A stretch of DNA of 64,000 nt from Anaerosalibacter sp. Marseille-P3206. Lineage in GTDB: Bacteria > Bacillota > Clostridia > Tissierellales > Sporanaerobacteraceae. This document shows, piece after piece, positions 55,875 to 64,000 of the stretch; positions within the stretch are counted from its first letter, which is position 1; each line of letters begins with the position of its first letter. A program made the translations under genes and the position numbers. Where the stretch lies: positions 1 to 64,000 of the forward strand of contig NZ_FUHM01000002.1 in assembly GCF_900155565.1 (NCBI RefSeq), written 5' to 3'. The notes beneath the pieces are model-generated. The model saw nothing but the letters and a program-made list of their open reading frames with translations. It did not search any database and was not told where the DNA came from.

Positions 55875-57221
55875 ATGAGTATTGGAGCAAGAGATACGGC
55901 TCTTAAGATATTGATGGAAGTAAATCAAGATGGAGCTTATTCAAATATAGCTATAAAGAGAAATTTAAAAGGTGAGTTGGGAAAGCTTGATGAAAGCTTA
56001 GTTAGAGAAATAGTTTATGGTGTATTAGAAAATAGATTATATTTAGATTATATAATAGGAAAGTTTTCTAAAATAAAATTAAATAAAATGGAACCAGTAA
56101 TATTGGAAATATTAAGGATAGGGATATATCAAATAAGATTTATGGAAAAGATACCAGATAGAGCAGCAGTTAATGAGTCTGTGAAATTGGCAAGGAAGCA
56201 TTCCAATCCTGGTTCGGTGAAATTTGTAAATGGAATACTTAGAAATATCTCTAGAAAAAAAGAAAGTATAATAGATATAGATGAAAAAAATAAAATTGAT
56301 TACTTATCTATTAAGTACTCACATCCTAAATGGTTAGTTAAAAGATGGATAGGAGAATATGGAGAGGAATTTACTGAAAAACTATGTATAGAAAACAATA
56401 ACAAACCAAAATTAAATATAAGAGTGAATACTACTAAAACAACTAGAGTTGAATTAAAGAGTATACTTGAATCTAATGGTTTTGTAGTAAGTGAAACAAA
56501 ATACTCTCTTGATGGTCTTATAGTTGACAATCCTTATAGAATTACTGATATGAAAGAGTATTTAGAGGGGTTATTTACTATACAAGATCAGAGTAGTATG
56601 CTAGTTGCACAAATTATGAATCCTAGTAAGGGAAGCTTTGTTATTGATCTATGTAGTGCCCCAGGAGGTAAAACTACTCATATCTCAGAAAAAATGAATA
56701 ATGATGGTAGAATATTGGCAAGGGATATTTATGAACATAAACTAAAACTAGTCAAAGAAAATTATGAGAGATTAGGTAGTACTATTATAAAAACTGAAGT
56801 ATTTGATGCTACTGTATTTGATGAGAATTTAGTTGAGAGTGCAGATTATGTATTAATTGATGCGCCATGTACTGGTTTAGGTATGATAAGAAGAAGGCCA
56901 GAGATAAAATGGAATCGTGTTGAAAAAGATATAAAAAGCATAACTGAAATTCAAAAGACTATTTTAAAAAATGGTAGTAGATATTTAAAACCTGGTGGAG
57001 TTTTAGTATATAGTACATGTACTATAGAGAAAGATGAAAATATAAACTTAATAACTGGTTTTGTGAAGGAAAATAAAAATTTTGAATTCTGTGGATTTGA
57101 CCACTTACTTAGTTCAAACTATTCAATGAATACTTCAAAAGATGGTTATATTGAATTATACCCTCATATCCACCAAATGGATGGTTTTTTCATTGCTAAA
57201 CTTACTAAGAAAAATAGATAA
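55875..57221 (+). CDS. rsmB: 16S rRNA m5C967 methyltransferase RsmB
   Basis: RsmB methylates C967 of 16S rRNA. The 448-residue protein has an N-terminal NusB-like domain (about 1-130) and a SAM-methyltransferase with CSAPGGKTTH, the DAPCTGLG motif (one catalytic Cys) and the STCTIEKDEN motif (nucleophile Cys). A GAGGTGAT site precedes the ATG. Its place between fmt/yugP and rlmN matches other Firmicutes. Confidence 0.96.
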   Translation: MSIGARDTALKILMEVNQDGAYSNIAIKRNLKGELGKLDESLVREIVYGVLENRLYLDYIIGKFSKIKLNKMEPVILEILRIGIYQIRFMEKIPDRAAVNESVKLARKHSNPGSVKFVNGILRNISRKKESIIDIDEKNKIDYLSIKYSHPKWLVKRWIGEYGEEFTEKLCIENNNKPKLNIRVNTTKTTRVELKSILESNGFVVSETKYSLDGLIVDNPYRITDMKEYLEGLFTIQDQSSMLVAQIMNPSKGSFVIDLCSAPGGKTTHISEKMNNDGRILARDIYEHKLKLVKENYERLGSTIIKTEVFDATVFDENLVESADYVLIDAPCTGLGMIRRRPEIKWNRVEKDIKSITEIQKTILKNGSRYLKPGGVLVYSTCTIEKDENINLITGFVKENKNFEFCGFDHLLSSNYSMNTSKDGYIELYPHIHQMDGFFIAKLTKKNR

Positions 57222-57274
57222 TCTGTTATACCTTATGGTATAATATAGTATTAGAAAAAGCTAGGAGTGATTGA

Positions 57275-58315
57275 TTGGAAAAGATAGATTTAAAATCCTT
57301 ATCCATAGATGAATTAAAGGGATTATTTAAAAATATAGGTGAAAAAGAATATAGAGGGGTTCAAACATTTAGTTTTATTCATGGCAACATGATAACTAAA
57401 ATATCTGATATAACTGTATTGTCGAAAACTTTAAGGGACAAGCTAGAAAAAAACTACTATATAAGTAATCTAGATATTGTAGAGAGATATGACTCAAAAG
57501 TAGATAATACAAAAAAATACTTATTTTTATTAGAAGATGGTAATATAATTGAAAGTGTAGTTATGGAATACAATTATGGTACTACAGCTTGTATTTCAAC
57601 GCAAGTTGGTTGTAGAATGGGATGTGCATTTTGTGCATCCACTAAGGAAGGTCTTGTTAGAAGTTTGACACCAGGAGAGATATTGGGCCAAGTTTACGGT
57701 ATTCAAAGGAATCTTGATATCAAGTTATCAAATTTAGTTTTGATGGGAAGTGGTGAGCCGCTAGATAACTATGAAAATGTATTAAAGTTTCTTTATTTAT
57801 TACATAATGAAAAAGGACAAAATTTTAGTTTTAGGAATATCACATTATCTACTTGTGGTATAGTGCCTAAGATATATAAATTAGCAGAAGAAGAATTGCC
57901 AATAACTTTGTCTATATCCCTTCATTCTCCTTTTGATGAAGATAGAAAGAAGATGATGCCTATTGGCAAAGTATATTCAATAGATGAAATAATAAAAGCT
58001 TGCCATTATTATTTTGAAAAAACAAATAGAAGAATAACATTTGAATATACATTAATTAAGAATAAAAACGATAGAAAAGAGGATTTAGAAGAATTAAGTA
58101 GAATATTAAAAGGGCTTAATTGTCATATTAATTTGATTCCTCTAAATCCTATAAGAGAATATAAAGAAAACAAAGCAGATACAGAAGTGGTAACAAATTT
58201 TAAAATTGAATTAGAAAAAAGAGGAATAAATGCAACAATAAGAAAAGAAATGGGCTCAGATATTAATGCTGCATGTGGTCAACTTAGAAGAGATTATATA
58301 AGTAAGAGAAGTTGA
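57275..58315 (+). CDS. rlmN: Dual-specificity rRNA/tRNA A2-methyltransferase RlmN
   Basis: RlmN is a radical SAM enzyme that makes m2A2503 in 23S rRNA and m2A37 in some tRNAs. The 346-residue protein has cluster motif CRMGCAFC, GSGEPLDNY and the C-terminal catalytic Cys in INAACGQL, plus the second catalytic Cys in the STCGIVP region. TTG 57275 follows TAGGAGTG. It lies 53 bases after rsmB. Confidence 0.96.
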   Translation: MEKIDLKSLSIDELKGLFKNIGEKEYRGVQTFSFIHGNMITKISDITVLSKTLRDKLEKNYYISNLDIVERYDSKVDNTKKYLFLLEDGNIIESVVMEYNYGTTACISTQVGCRMGCAFCASTKEGLVRSLTPGEILGQVYGIQRNLDIKLSNLVLMGSGEPLDNYENVLKFLYLLHNEKGQNFSFRNITLSTCGIVPKIYKLAEEELPITLSISLHSPFDEDRKKMMPIGKVYSIDEIIKACHYYFEKTNRRITFEYTLIKNKNDRKEDLEELSRILKGLNCHINLIPLNPIREYKENKADTEVVTNFKIELEKRGINATIRKEMGSDINAACGQLRRDYISKRS

Positions 58316-58343
58316 TCACGTTACAAAATAGCGAGGTGATGGC

Positions 58344-59078
58344 ATGCAAATAGGAGTATGCACAGATAGAGGTAGATTAAGAGAAAACAATCAAGATTAT
58401 TATTATTCTTCCAAGACACTAGATTTGCCTTTGTTCATTGTTGCTGATGGAATGGGAGGACATAAGGCAGGAGAAGTAGCAAGTAAAATGGCTGTTGAGA
58501 TAATTGTTGAAGTATTTAATTCAAACAAAGTAAATGTATCAAAAGATGAGAAAACAATTATAAATACTATTAAACAAGCTATTGATGAAGCTAATGAAAA
58601 AATATATAAAAAGTCTCTTGCTAATTTAGAATTTAATGGAATGGGTACTACTTTGACAATGGCTTATATTCTAGGTAAAAAACTGTTGGTAGGCCATATT
58701 GGTGATAGTAGAGTATATATTATTCAGGATAATAAAATTTATCAAATAACTGAAGATCATTCTCTTGTTGCAGAACTAGTAAAGAATGGTAGTATTAGTG
58801 CCGAAGAAGCACAATATCATCCTCAAAAGAATATTATTACCAGAGCTGTTGGGACTAGTAAGAGTATTGATACAGATATTGTCATTGATGAAGTGAAAAA
58901 AGGTGATATAATCTTATTGTGCACTGATGGATTGACTAATATGATTGATGATTTAGAAATTAAAAACATAATTAAAGATAATGATGATATGCAAAAAGCA
59001 TGTGAAGGTTTAGTAAAGAGAGCCAATGAATTAGGTGGACTAGACAATATAACAGCAATAGCTGTTAAAATTGTATGA
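58344..59078 (+). CDS. prpC: PP2C-type Ser/Thr phosphatase PrpC (Stp)
   Basis: PrpC dephosphorylates targets of PrkC. The 244-residue protein has the metal-binding motifs DRGRLRENNQD, VADGMGGHKAGE, HIGDSRVY, TRAVG and CTDGLTNM. GCGAGGTGATG precedes the ATG. It is followed by prkC after 14 bases, the usual kinase-phosphatase pair. Confidence 0.96.
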   Translation: MQIGVCTDRGRLRENNQDYYYSSKTLDLPLFIVADGMGGHKAGEVASKMAVEIIVEVFNSNKVNVSKDEKTIINTIKQAIDEANEKIYKKSLANLEFNGMGTTLTMAYILGKKLLVGHIGDSRVYIIQDNKIYQITEDHSLVAELVKNGSISAEEAQYHPQKNIITRAVGTSKSIDTDIVIDEVKKGDIILLCTDGLTNMIDDLEIKNIIKDNDDMQKACEGLVKRANELGGLDNITAIAVKIV

Positions 59079-59092
59079 AATGGGGTGGTTAG

Positions 59093-61018
59093 ATGATTGG
59101 AAAAATTTTAGGCGGTAGGTATGAAATACTTGAAAAAATAGGTGGCGGAGGAATGGCTTTAGTTTATAAAGCTAGATGTCAGTTACTTAATAGATATGTT
59201 GCCATAAAAGTGTTAAGAGATGAATTTACTAATGATGAAGAATTTATTAAAAAATTCAGACATGAATCACAAGCAGCTGCAAGTTTATCTCATCCAAACA
59301 TTGTAAGTATTTATGATGTTGGTTCAGAAGGTAATACTTACTATATTGTTATGGAATATATAAAAGGAAAAACATTAAAGGAAATTATTAAGGAAAAAGG
59401 TAAATTAACACCGGAAGAAACTATTAATTATTCCATACAAATAGCAGAGGCATTACAACATGCTCATAATAATCATATTGTTCATAGGGATATAAAACCA
59501 CATAATATAATGGTTACAGAAGATAAAAGAGTTAAGGTAACTGATTTTGGTATTGCGAGAGCTGCTACATCTACTACAATGACAAATACTTCAAATGTAA
59601 TAGGTTCAGTTCATTATTTTTCACCTGAACAAGCTAGAGGTAGATTTACAGATGAGAAGTCAGACATATATTCATTAGGGATAGTTATGTATGAAATGAT
59701 TACAGGAAAAGTTCCATTTGAAGGTGAAAGTCCTATATCAATTGCACTAAAACATGTTGAGGAAGAAATCATTCCTCCTAGAACAATTGATGCTTCTGTA
59801 CCTGAAAATATAGAATATATCATAATGAAATGTGTAAAAAAGAATCAAATTGAAAGATATAAAAATGCTGGAGAATTGTTAAGAGATTTGAGAAAAATTA
59901 AGTATTCTAATGGAGAAATAGATTTTATTGAAGATACTAATGAACTTGATTCAGCTACTAGGATTATACCAGTAGTTGGTGGTGAAGGAGAAACTAATGA
60001 TATGGAAACAAAAAGAAAAGTAAAACAAAAAAAGAAGAATAGTAATGATAGTAGTAAAAAGGCAGTTTTCTGGGGAATACTTTTATCCTTTCTTGTTGCT
60101 ACAGGTTTGTTTATAGGTTCTTTTAAATTTAAAGGACTATTTGGATCTAGTGAAGTAGAAGTTCCTAAGCTTATTGGATTACAAGAAGAAGTGGCTAAAG
60201 AAGAGATTGAGAGTTTGGGTTTGAAATTTGCAGTTAGAGAAAAAGTGAATAATTCTGAATTTCAGGAAGGCCAAGTTGTAGCTCAAAGTGTTGAACCTGG
60301 CACAAAGGTCAAGAAAAATTATCCAATTGAAGTAGATGTAAGTTTAGGTAGTAAGCTTGCTAAAGTTCCTAAATTAGAAAATAGGGATATTACGGAAGTA
60401 GATGAATTATTAGATAAAACTGGATTATCTGAAGGGGAAGTAAGATATGAATATAGCGATACTATACCTATAAATATTGTTATCAGTCAGGATCCAGACC
60501 CATATATGGAAGTGCCTGAAGGAAGTAAGGTAAGCTTAATTGTAAGTAAGGGACCTGAAACTAAAACTGTAATTATGCCTAAAATAACAGGATTAAAGGA
60601 AAATGAGGCTAAAAGAGCATTAATAGCTAACCAATTGAAAGTTGGAGAAGTTTTACCTGAATATAGTGATGATGTTCCGAAAGGTGAGGTAATTTGGCAG
60701 AGTATTGAAAGTGGTAATGAAATTGAAATTAATACTGCGATAGATATTTCTGTAAGCAAAGGCCCTGAAAAGAAAAATGAAGGTAATAATGGTACAGGTA
60801 ATGAAGAAGTAGTAAGATCTATTAAAATAACATTGCCTCAAGATAGAAATCAAACTGAAGTGAAAATATACAGAACCCAAGATGGGGTTAGTGAATTGAA
60901 ATATAATAGTGTCCATGATGTTAGTGAAGGAAGTATAGTGGTTAATTTAGAAGGAAAACCTAATGCTAAATTCGATATATACTTTGATGATGTATATCAG
61001 GTTACTTTACCTGATTAA
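59093..61018 (+). CDS. prkC: PASTA-domain Ser/Thr kinase PrkC
   Basis: PrkC senses muropeptides and controls spore germination and wall growth in Firmicutes. The 641-residue protein has the kinase domain (about 10-270) with GGGGMALVY, Lys39, HRDIKPHNIM (131-140) and DFGIA (151-155), a basic juxtamembrane stretch, one transmembrane helix (about 325-343), three PASTA domains (about 354-420, 423-490, 494-562), and an extra C-terminal beta domain (about 575-641). It lies between prpC and rsgA, the standard order. Confidence 0.97.
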   Translation: MIGKILGGRYEILEKIGGGGMALVYKARCQLLNRYVAIKVLRDEFTNDEEFIKKFRHESQAAASLSHPNIVSIYDVGSEGNTYYIVMEYIKGKTLKEIIKEKGKLTPEETINYSIQIAEALQHAHNNHIVHRDIKPHNIMVTEDKRVKVTDFGIARAATSTTMTNTSNVIGSVHYFSPEQARGRFTDEKSDIYSLGIVMYEMITGKVPFEGESPISIALKHVEEEIIPPRTIDASVPENIEYIIMKCVKKNQIERYKNAGELLRDLRKIKYSNGEIDFIEDTNELDSATRIIPVVGGEGETNDMETKRKVKQKKKNSNDSSKKAVFWGILLSFLVATGLFIGSFKFKGLFGSSEVEVPKLIGLQEEVAKEEIESLGLKFAVREKVNNSEFQEGQVVAQSVEPGTKVKKNYPIEVDVSLGSKLAKVPKLENRDITEVDELLDKTGLSEGEVRYEYSDTIPINIVISQDPDPYMEVPEGSKVSLIVSKGPETKTVIMPKITGLKENEAKRALIANQLKVGEVLPEYSDDVPKGEVIWQSIESGNEIEINTAIDISVSKGPEKKNEGNNGTGNEEVVRSIKITLPQDRNQTEVKIYRTQDGVSELKYNSVHDVSEGSIVVNLEGKPNAKFDIYFDDVYQVTLPD

Positions 61019-61035
61019 AATTAGGGAGGTCTTGT

Positions 61036-61914
61036 ATGCTAGAGGGAGTTATAACTAAAGGTGTTGGTGGCTTCTATTATGTAAAAACAGATAGAGGAGT
61101 ATATGAATGTAGAGCAAGAGGTGCGTTTAGGGAAAAAAATATTACTCCTCTAGTTGGGGATAGAGTTTTAATTAGAGAATCTGATAGCAACAAAACAGGT
61201 TATGTAGAGGAAATATTTGAAAGAAAAACACAACTTAAGAGGCCACCTGTAGCCAATGTTTCACAGGCGGTTATAGTTGCTAGTATCAAGAATCCAGACC
61301 CTAATCTTTGGTTGTTAGACAGATTTTTGGTGTTAGCTGAAGGAGTAGGTATAAATATAGTTATTGTCATAAATAAAGTTGATTTAGTTGATACAAATAC
61401 AATTGATAGTATTTGTAAAACATATGAAAAAGCAAGGTATAAGGTTATATTAACAAGTTCAATGACAGATGAAGGAATTGATGAGTTAAAAGAGGTCCTA
61501 AAAGATAATGTCACTGTATTTGCAGGACCATCTGGAGTTGGTAAGTCATCACTTTTAAATAAAATTCAAAAAAAATTAGAACTAAAGACAGGCGAAATTA
61601 GCAACAAAACGAAAAGAGGTAAACATACGACAAGACATACAGAATTATTAGAATTAGAATTTGGTGGATATGTTTTAGATACCCCTGGCTTTAGTTCATT
61701 GAACTTAGATTTTATAGAAAAGGAAGAAGATTTAAAGTATTATTTTAAAGAAATCGAAGAATACAGTACTCAATGTAAATTCTCCAGTTGCTTGCATATA
61801 AGTGAACCAGGTTGTCAAGTAAGAGAAAAAGTCGAATCTGGAGAAATAGGAAAGACCAGATATGAAAATTACCTAAGCTTTATCAATGAAATAAAAAGTA
61901 ATAGGAGGTACTAA
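61036..61914 (+). CDS. rsgA: Ribosome small-subunit GTPase RsgA
   Basis: RsgA is a circularly permuted GTPase for 30S maturation. The 292-residue protein has an N-terminal OB fold, then the permuted G motifs (NKVDLVD, GPSGVGKSS, DTPGFSS) and a C-terminal zinc site in CKFSSCLHISEPGCQV. AGGGAGG precedes the ATG. The B. subtilis orthologue cpgA holds the same place after prkC and is a PrkC substrate. Confidence 0.96.
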   Translation: MLEGVITKGVGGFYYVKTDRGVYECRARGAFREKNITPLVGDRVLIRESDSNKTGYVEEIFERKTQLKRPPVANVSQAVIVASIKNPDPNLWLLDRFLVLAEGVGINIVIVINKVDLVDTNTIDSICKTYEKARYKVILTSSMTDEGIDELKEVLKDNVTVFAGPSGVGKSSLLNKIQKKLELKTGEISNKTKRGKHTTRHTELLELEFGGYVLDTPGFSSLNLDFIEKEEDLKYYFKEIEEYSTQCKFSSCLHISEPGCQVREKVESGEIGKTRYENYLSFINEIKSNRRY

Positions 61915-61915
61915 A

Positions 61916-62563
61916 ATGACTAAAATCTCACCATCTGTATTATCATCAGATTTCAGTAGACTGAGTGAAGAGATTGAGAAAATTGAAAGTGGTGGAGCAG
62001 ATTATGTACATTTAGATGTAATGGATGGAATTTTTGTTCCAAATATAACTTTTGGTCCACCAGTTATTAAAAAAATTAGAGGCACTACTGATTTGCCTTT
62101 TGATGTTCATTTAATGATTGATAGACCAGAAAGATATATTGAAGATTTTGCAAAAGCTGGAGCTGATATCATTACTGTACATCAAGAAGCTACTATTCAT
62201 TTACATAGAACTATACAAGCTATAAAGAGTTGTGGAAAAAAAGTTGGTGTTGCATTAAATCCTTCAACTCCACTAGAAAGTATAGAATATGTTTTAGAAG
62301 ATATAGATATGGTTTTAATTATGACTGTAAATCCAGGATTTGGTGGACAATCATTTATTCCTGCAATGGAGAGAAAAATAAAAACCCTTAGGAAAATGAT
62401 TGATAATAATGGCTTAAATGTTGAAATTGAAGTAGATGGAGGAGTAAAGCTTGATAATGCAAAAGAAATAATTAGTTGGGGAGTAGATATATTGGTTGCA
62501 GGTTCGGCTATATTTGGAGGAAGAGATGTAATTGAGAAAACAAGAATGTTTAAGAATCTTTAA
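61916..62563 (+). CDS. rpe: Ribulose-phosphate 3-epimerase
   Basis: Rpe interconverts ribulose 5-phosphate and xylulose 5-phosphate. The 215-residue barrel has LSSDFSRL, VHLDVMDGIFVPNITFGP, DVHLMI, MTVNPGFGGQ and EVDGGV with the metal and catalytic residues. ATG 61916 lies 1 base after the rsgA stop, with TAGGAGG in the end of rsgA. Confidence 0.97.
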   Translation: MTKISPSVLSSDFSRLSEEIEKIESGGADYVHLDVMDGIFVPNITFGPPVIKKIRGTTDLPFDVHLMIDRPERYIEDFAKAGADIITVHQEATIHLHRTIQAIKSCGKKVGVALNPSTPLESIEYVLEDIDMVLIMTVNPGFGGQSFIPAMERKIKTLRKMIDNNGLNVEIEVDGGVKLDNAKEIISWGVDILVAGSAIFGGRDVIEKTRMFKNL

Positions 62564-62611
62564 TATATTTTCAATGTTTTTTGTGATACAATGAAGTTAG
62601 AACTCAATATT

Positions 62612-62698
62612 AACACTAGGGGAGCTCTTATAGCTGAGAGGGAACTATGGTTCCGACCCTTTTACCTGAACTAGGTAATACTAGCGTAGGAAAGTGAT
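62612..62698 (+). promoter_or_regulatory. TPP riboswitch (THI element)
   Basis: The aptamer carries ACTAGGGGAGC, CTGAGAG, the pyrophosphate-sensor side ACCCTTTTACCTGA and the CTAGCGTAGG-AAGTG end, the conserved THI box order. An extended -10 TACAAT (62587-62592) lies just upstream. A terminator follows, so thiamine pyrophosphate should switch off thiT and probably thiN. Confidence 0.96.
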
Positions 62699-62715
62699 TT
62701 GTTAGTTTGTGAAAC

Positions 62716-62756
62716 AAACCCATTGCCTTTTCAGGTGATGGGTTTTATTTTATTAA
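62716..62756 (+). terminator. Riboswitch expression-platform terminator
   Basis: AACCCAT-TGCC and GGTG-ATGGGTT form a hairpin followed by TTATTTTATT. It lies between the TPP aptamer and thiT and is the likely regulated terminator. Confidence 0.8.
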
Positions 62757-62772
62757 ATAAGGGGGATTTAAT

Positions 62773-63315
62773 ATGTCGAAGAAATGGAATGTTAAGATGT
62801 TAGCAGAAGGAGGAATAATGATTGCGTTAGCAACACTTTTGAGCTTTATTAAAATTTATAAGGCTCCACAAGGGGGTTCAGTTACCGCTGGTAGTATGAT
62901 TCCAATAATGATATTTGCTATGAGATGGGGACTGGGACCAGGATTATTAGTTGGTTGTGTATATGGGTTATTGCAATTTGCAATTGAACCATATATATAT
63001 CATCCTATACAATTCTTATTGGACTATCCAATTGCTTTTGGATGTTTAGGACTAGCTGGTATTGCAAAAATGGATGATGAACAATTAAGTAATAATAAAT
63101 ATTTTATGATAGTTTTAGGGGTATTATTAGCTATAAGTGGAAGATTGATTTCACATTTACTTTCAGGGGTTATATTCTTTGCAGAATATGCTGGAGACCA
63201 AAATCCTTGGGTTTATTCTGCACTTTATAATGGAGGATATTTATTACCAGAATTTATTATATCTTCAATAATACTTGTACTAATTTGGAAACCTATAAGT
63301 AAAATACAAAAATAA
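62773..63315 (+). CDS. thiT: ECF transporter thiamine-binding subunit ThiT
   Basis: ThiT is the S component that captures thiamine for an ECF transporter. The 180-residue protein has about six transmembrane helices and the ThiT residues GGSVTAGSMIPI, AMRWG and YPIAFG, with GGYLLPEF near the end. The shared EcfAAT module is elsewhere. The TPP riboswitch just upstream supports the assignment. GGGGGAT precedes the ATG. Confidence 0.95.
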   Translation: MSKKWNVKMLAEGGIMIALATLLSFIKIYKAPQGGSVTAGSMIPIMIFAMRWGLGPGLLVGCVYGLLQFAIEPYIYHPIQFLLDYPIAFGCLGLAGIAKMDDEQLSNNKYFMIVLGVLLAISGRLISHLLSGVIFFAEYAGDQNPWVYSALYNGGYLLPEFIISSIILVLIWKPISKIQK

Positions 63316-63334
63316 TTGAATTGAAAGGATTAAA

Positions 63335-63970
63335 ATGAAAGGTCTTATAGTATCTAATGGTGAAATTAGTGATTTAAATATTTTAAAGTCTGTAATTAAA
63401 GATGTAGATTTTATTGTATGTGCAGATGGTGGTACAAACCATATTGCAGCAATCAATGTTATGCCAGATTTAGTAGTAGGTGATTTAGATTCTATTAGTA
63501 GTAATACTCTAGAGAAAATTGAAAGTAATAATATTAATATCGAGAGATATAATCCTAAAAAAGATGCTACAGATACAGAGTTAGCTACAGAGTACTTAAT
63601 AGAAAAAGGATTTAAGGAAATTATTTTTATGGGAGTAACAGGTTCAAGAATTGATCATACATTAGGCAATATTCTTATACTAGACAAATTACTAAAAAGA
63701 GGAATTAAAGGTGTTATTATTGATGAAAATAATAGAGTTTATATTACTGATAGTGAATTATGTGTATCTAGAGAAGAGGGAACCTTCGTATCTATAATAC
63801 CTATTACTTCTAACGGAGCAAAAGTCACATTGACAGGTTTTGAATATGAAACAGACAGGGTAGAGTTTGGTTTTTCATCTACTCTAGGTATTAGTAATAG
63901 AGTTGTAGAAGAGAATGGTTATATAAAAGTAGAAAATGGAACATGTTTAGTAATCATCTCAAAAGATTAA
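63335..63970 (+). CDS. thiN: Thiamine diphosphokinase
   Basis: ThiN converts thiamine to thiamine pyrophosphate. The 211-residue protein has VCADGGTNH, DLVVGDLDS, the KKDATDTELA motif and GVTGSRIDHTLGN, with a C-terminal beta domain. It follows thiT by 19 bases, so thiamine uptake and activation share the riboswitch. In B. subtilis the same gene (yloS) follows rpe directly. Confidence 0.96.
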   Translation: MKGLIVSNGEISDLNILKSVIKDVDFIVCADGGTNHIAAINVMPDLVVGDLDSISSNTLEKIESNNINIERYNPKKDATDTELATEYLIEKGFKEIIFMGVTGSRIDHTLGNILILDKLLKRGIKGVIIDENNRVYITDSELCVSREEGTFVSIIPITSNGAKVTLTGFEYETDRVEFGFSSTLGISNRVVEENGYIKVENGTCLVIISKD

Positions 63971-63996
63971 AAGCCTAGTTTAAGGCTTTTTCTTTT
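63969..63996 (+). terminator. Terminator after thiN
   Basis: AAAAGCC and GGCTTTT pair around an 8-base loop and run into a T-rich tract. Confidence 0.88.
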
Positions 63997-64000
63997 GTTT

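Noticed and set aside
61200-61514. Minus-strand open frame opposite rsgA and similar frames elsewhere
   Set aside because: These are shadows of well-supported plus-strand genes, favoured by low GC content, with Ser/Leu/Ile-rich translations and no ribosome sites.

Overview
The window is AT-rich with dense, short-spaced operons. It starts in the tail of an rRNA operon (5S) followed by fourteen tRNA-type loci, then carries 71 protein genes, of which only three are on the minus strand. TTG and GTG starts are frequent and ribosome sites are strong (AGGAGG type). A spoIVA gene, a BofC-like protein and a SpoIID-domain protein point to an endospore former. The SCIFF peptide and its radical SAM maturase, a HemZ-type coproporphyrinogen dehydrogenase, T-box control and gene order together suggest a low-GC anaerobic member of the Clostridia, perhaps near Tissierellales. 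The genus cannot be fixed from the sequence.

Layout. 1-1690: 5S rRNA, a tRNA cluster (Asn, Leu, fMet, Met, Glu, Val, Asp, Thr, Tyr, Gly, Gly, a tRNA-Cys-like chimera, Cys, Arg) and a terminator. 1866-7320: accessory and poorly known genes (macro domain, zinc PLC-like, ComEC-type MBL lipoprotein with DUF3006, MltG-like fragment, an unknown protein, a CBS protein, a BofC-like protein). 7478-13773: ruvC-ruvA-ruvB, DUF2905, SpoIID-like, queA-tgt-yajC. 13875-18179: TIGR04086 membrane protein, SCIFF and its maturase, secD-secF. 18297-26157: lapA-like, recJ, rel, dtd, an MBL hydrolase, a 55-residue helix-turn-helix protein, hemZ. 26191-29684: T-box (specifier GAC), aspS, tcdA, RseC-like, CsoR-like. 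29688-30911 (minus): split ThrE-type exporter. 31240-37179: DUF512 radical SAM, der, plsY, gpsA, spoIVA. 37211-37287 (minus): tRNA-Pro. 37417-41951: Sm-like membrane protein, HlyD-like, yggS, sepF, yggT, ylmH, divIVA. 42033-46008: DAHP synthase, small membrane proteins, DksA-type zinc finger, lspA, rluD, pyrR. 46005-47783 (minus): rqcH. 47986-63970: yicC, remA, gmk, rpoZ, coaBC, priA, def, fmt, yugP, rsmB, rlmN, prpC, prkC, rsgA, rpe, a TPP riboswitch, thiT, thiN.

How it fits together. The window strings together several housekeeping clusters whose order closely parallels Bacillus subtilis: bofC-ruvAB-queA-tgt-yajC-secDF-recJ-relA-dtd-aspS-tcdA, der-gpsA-spoIVA, the sepF-divIVA division cluster, divIVA-ylyA-lspA-rluD-pyrR, and yicC through thiN. 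Differences stand out against that background: apt, hisS and ileS are absent from their usual slots, and a riboswitch-controlled thiT sits between rpe and thiN. No prophage, insertion sequence, integrase or CRISPR array was seen. The least explained items are a tRNA-Cys 5' half fused to a long hairpin, palindrome-bounded elements in the tRNA spacers, ribosome sites next to or inside strong hairpins, and a few unrecognised small proteins beside the cell-division cluster.
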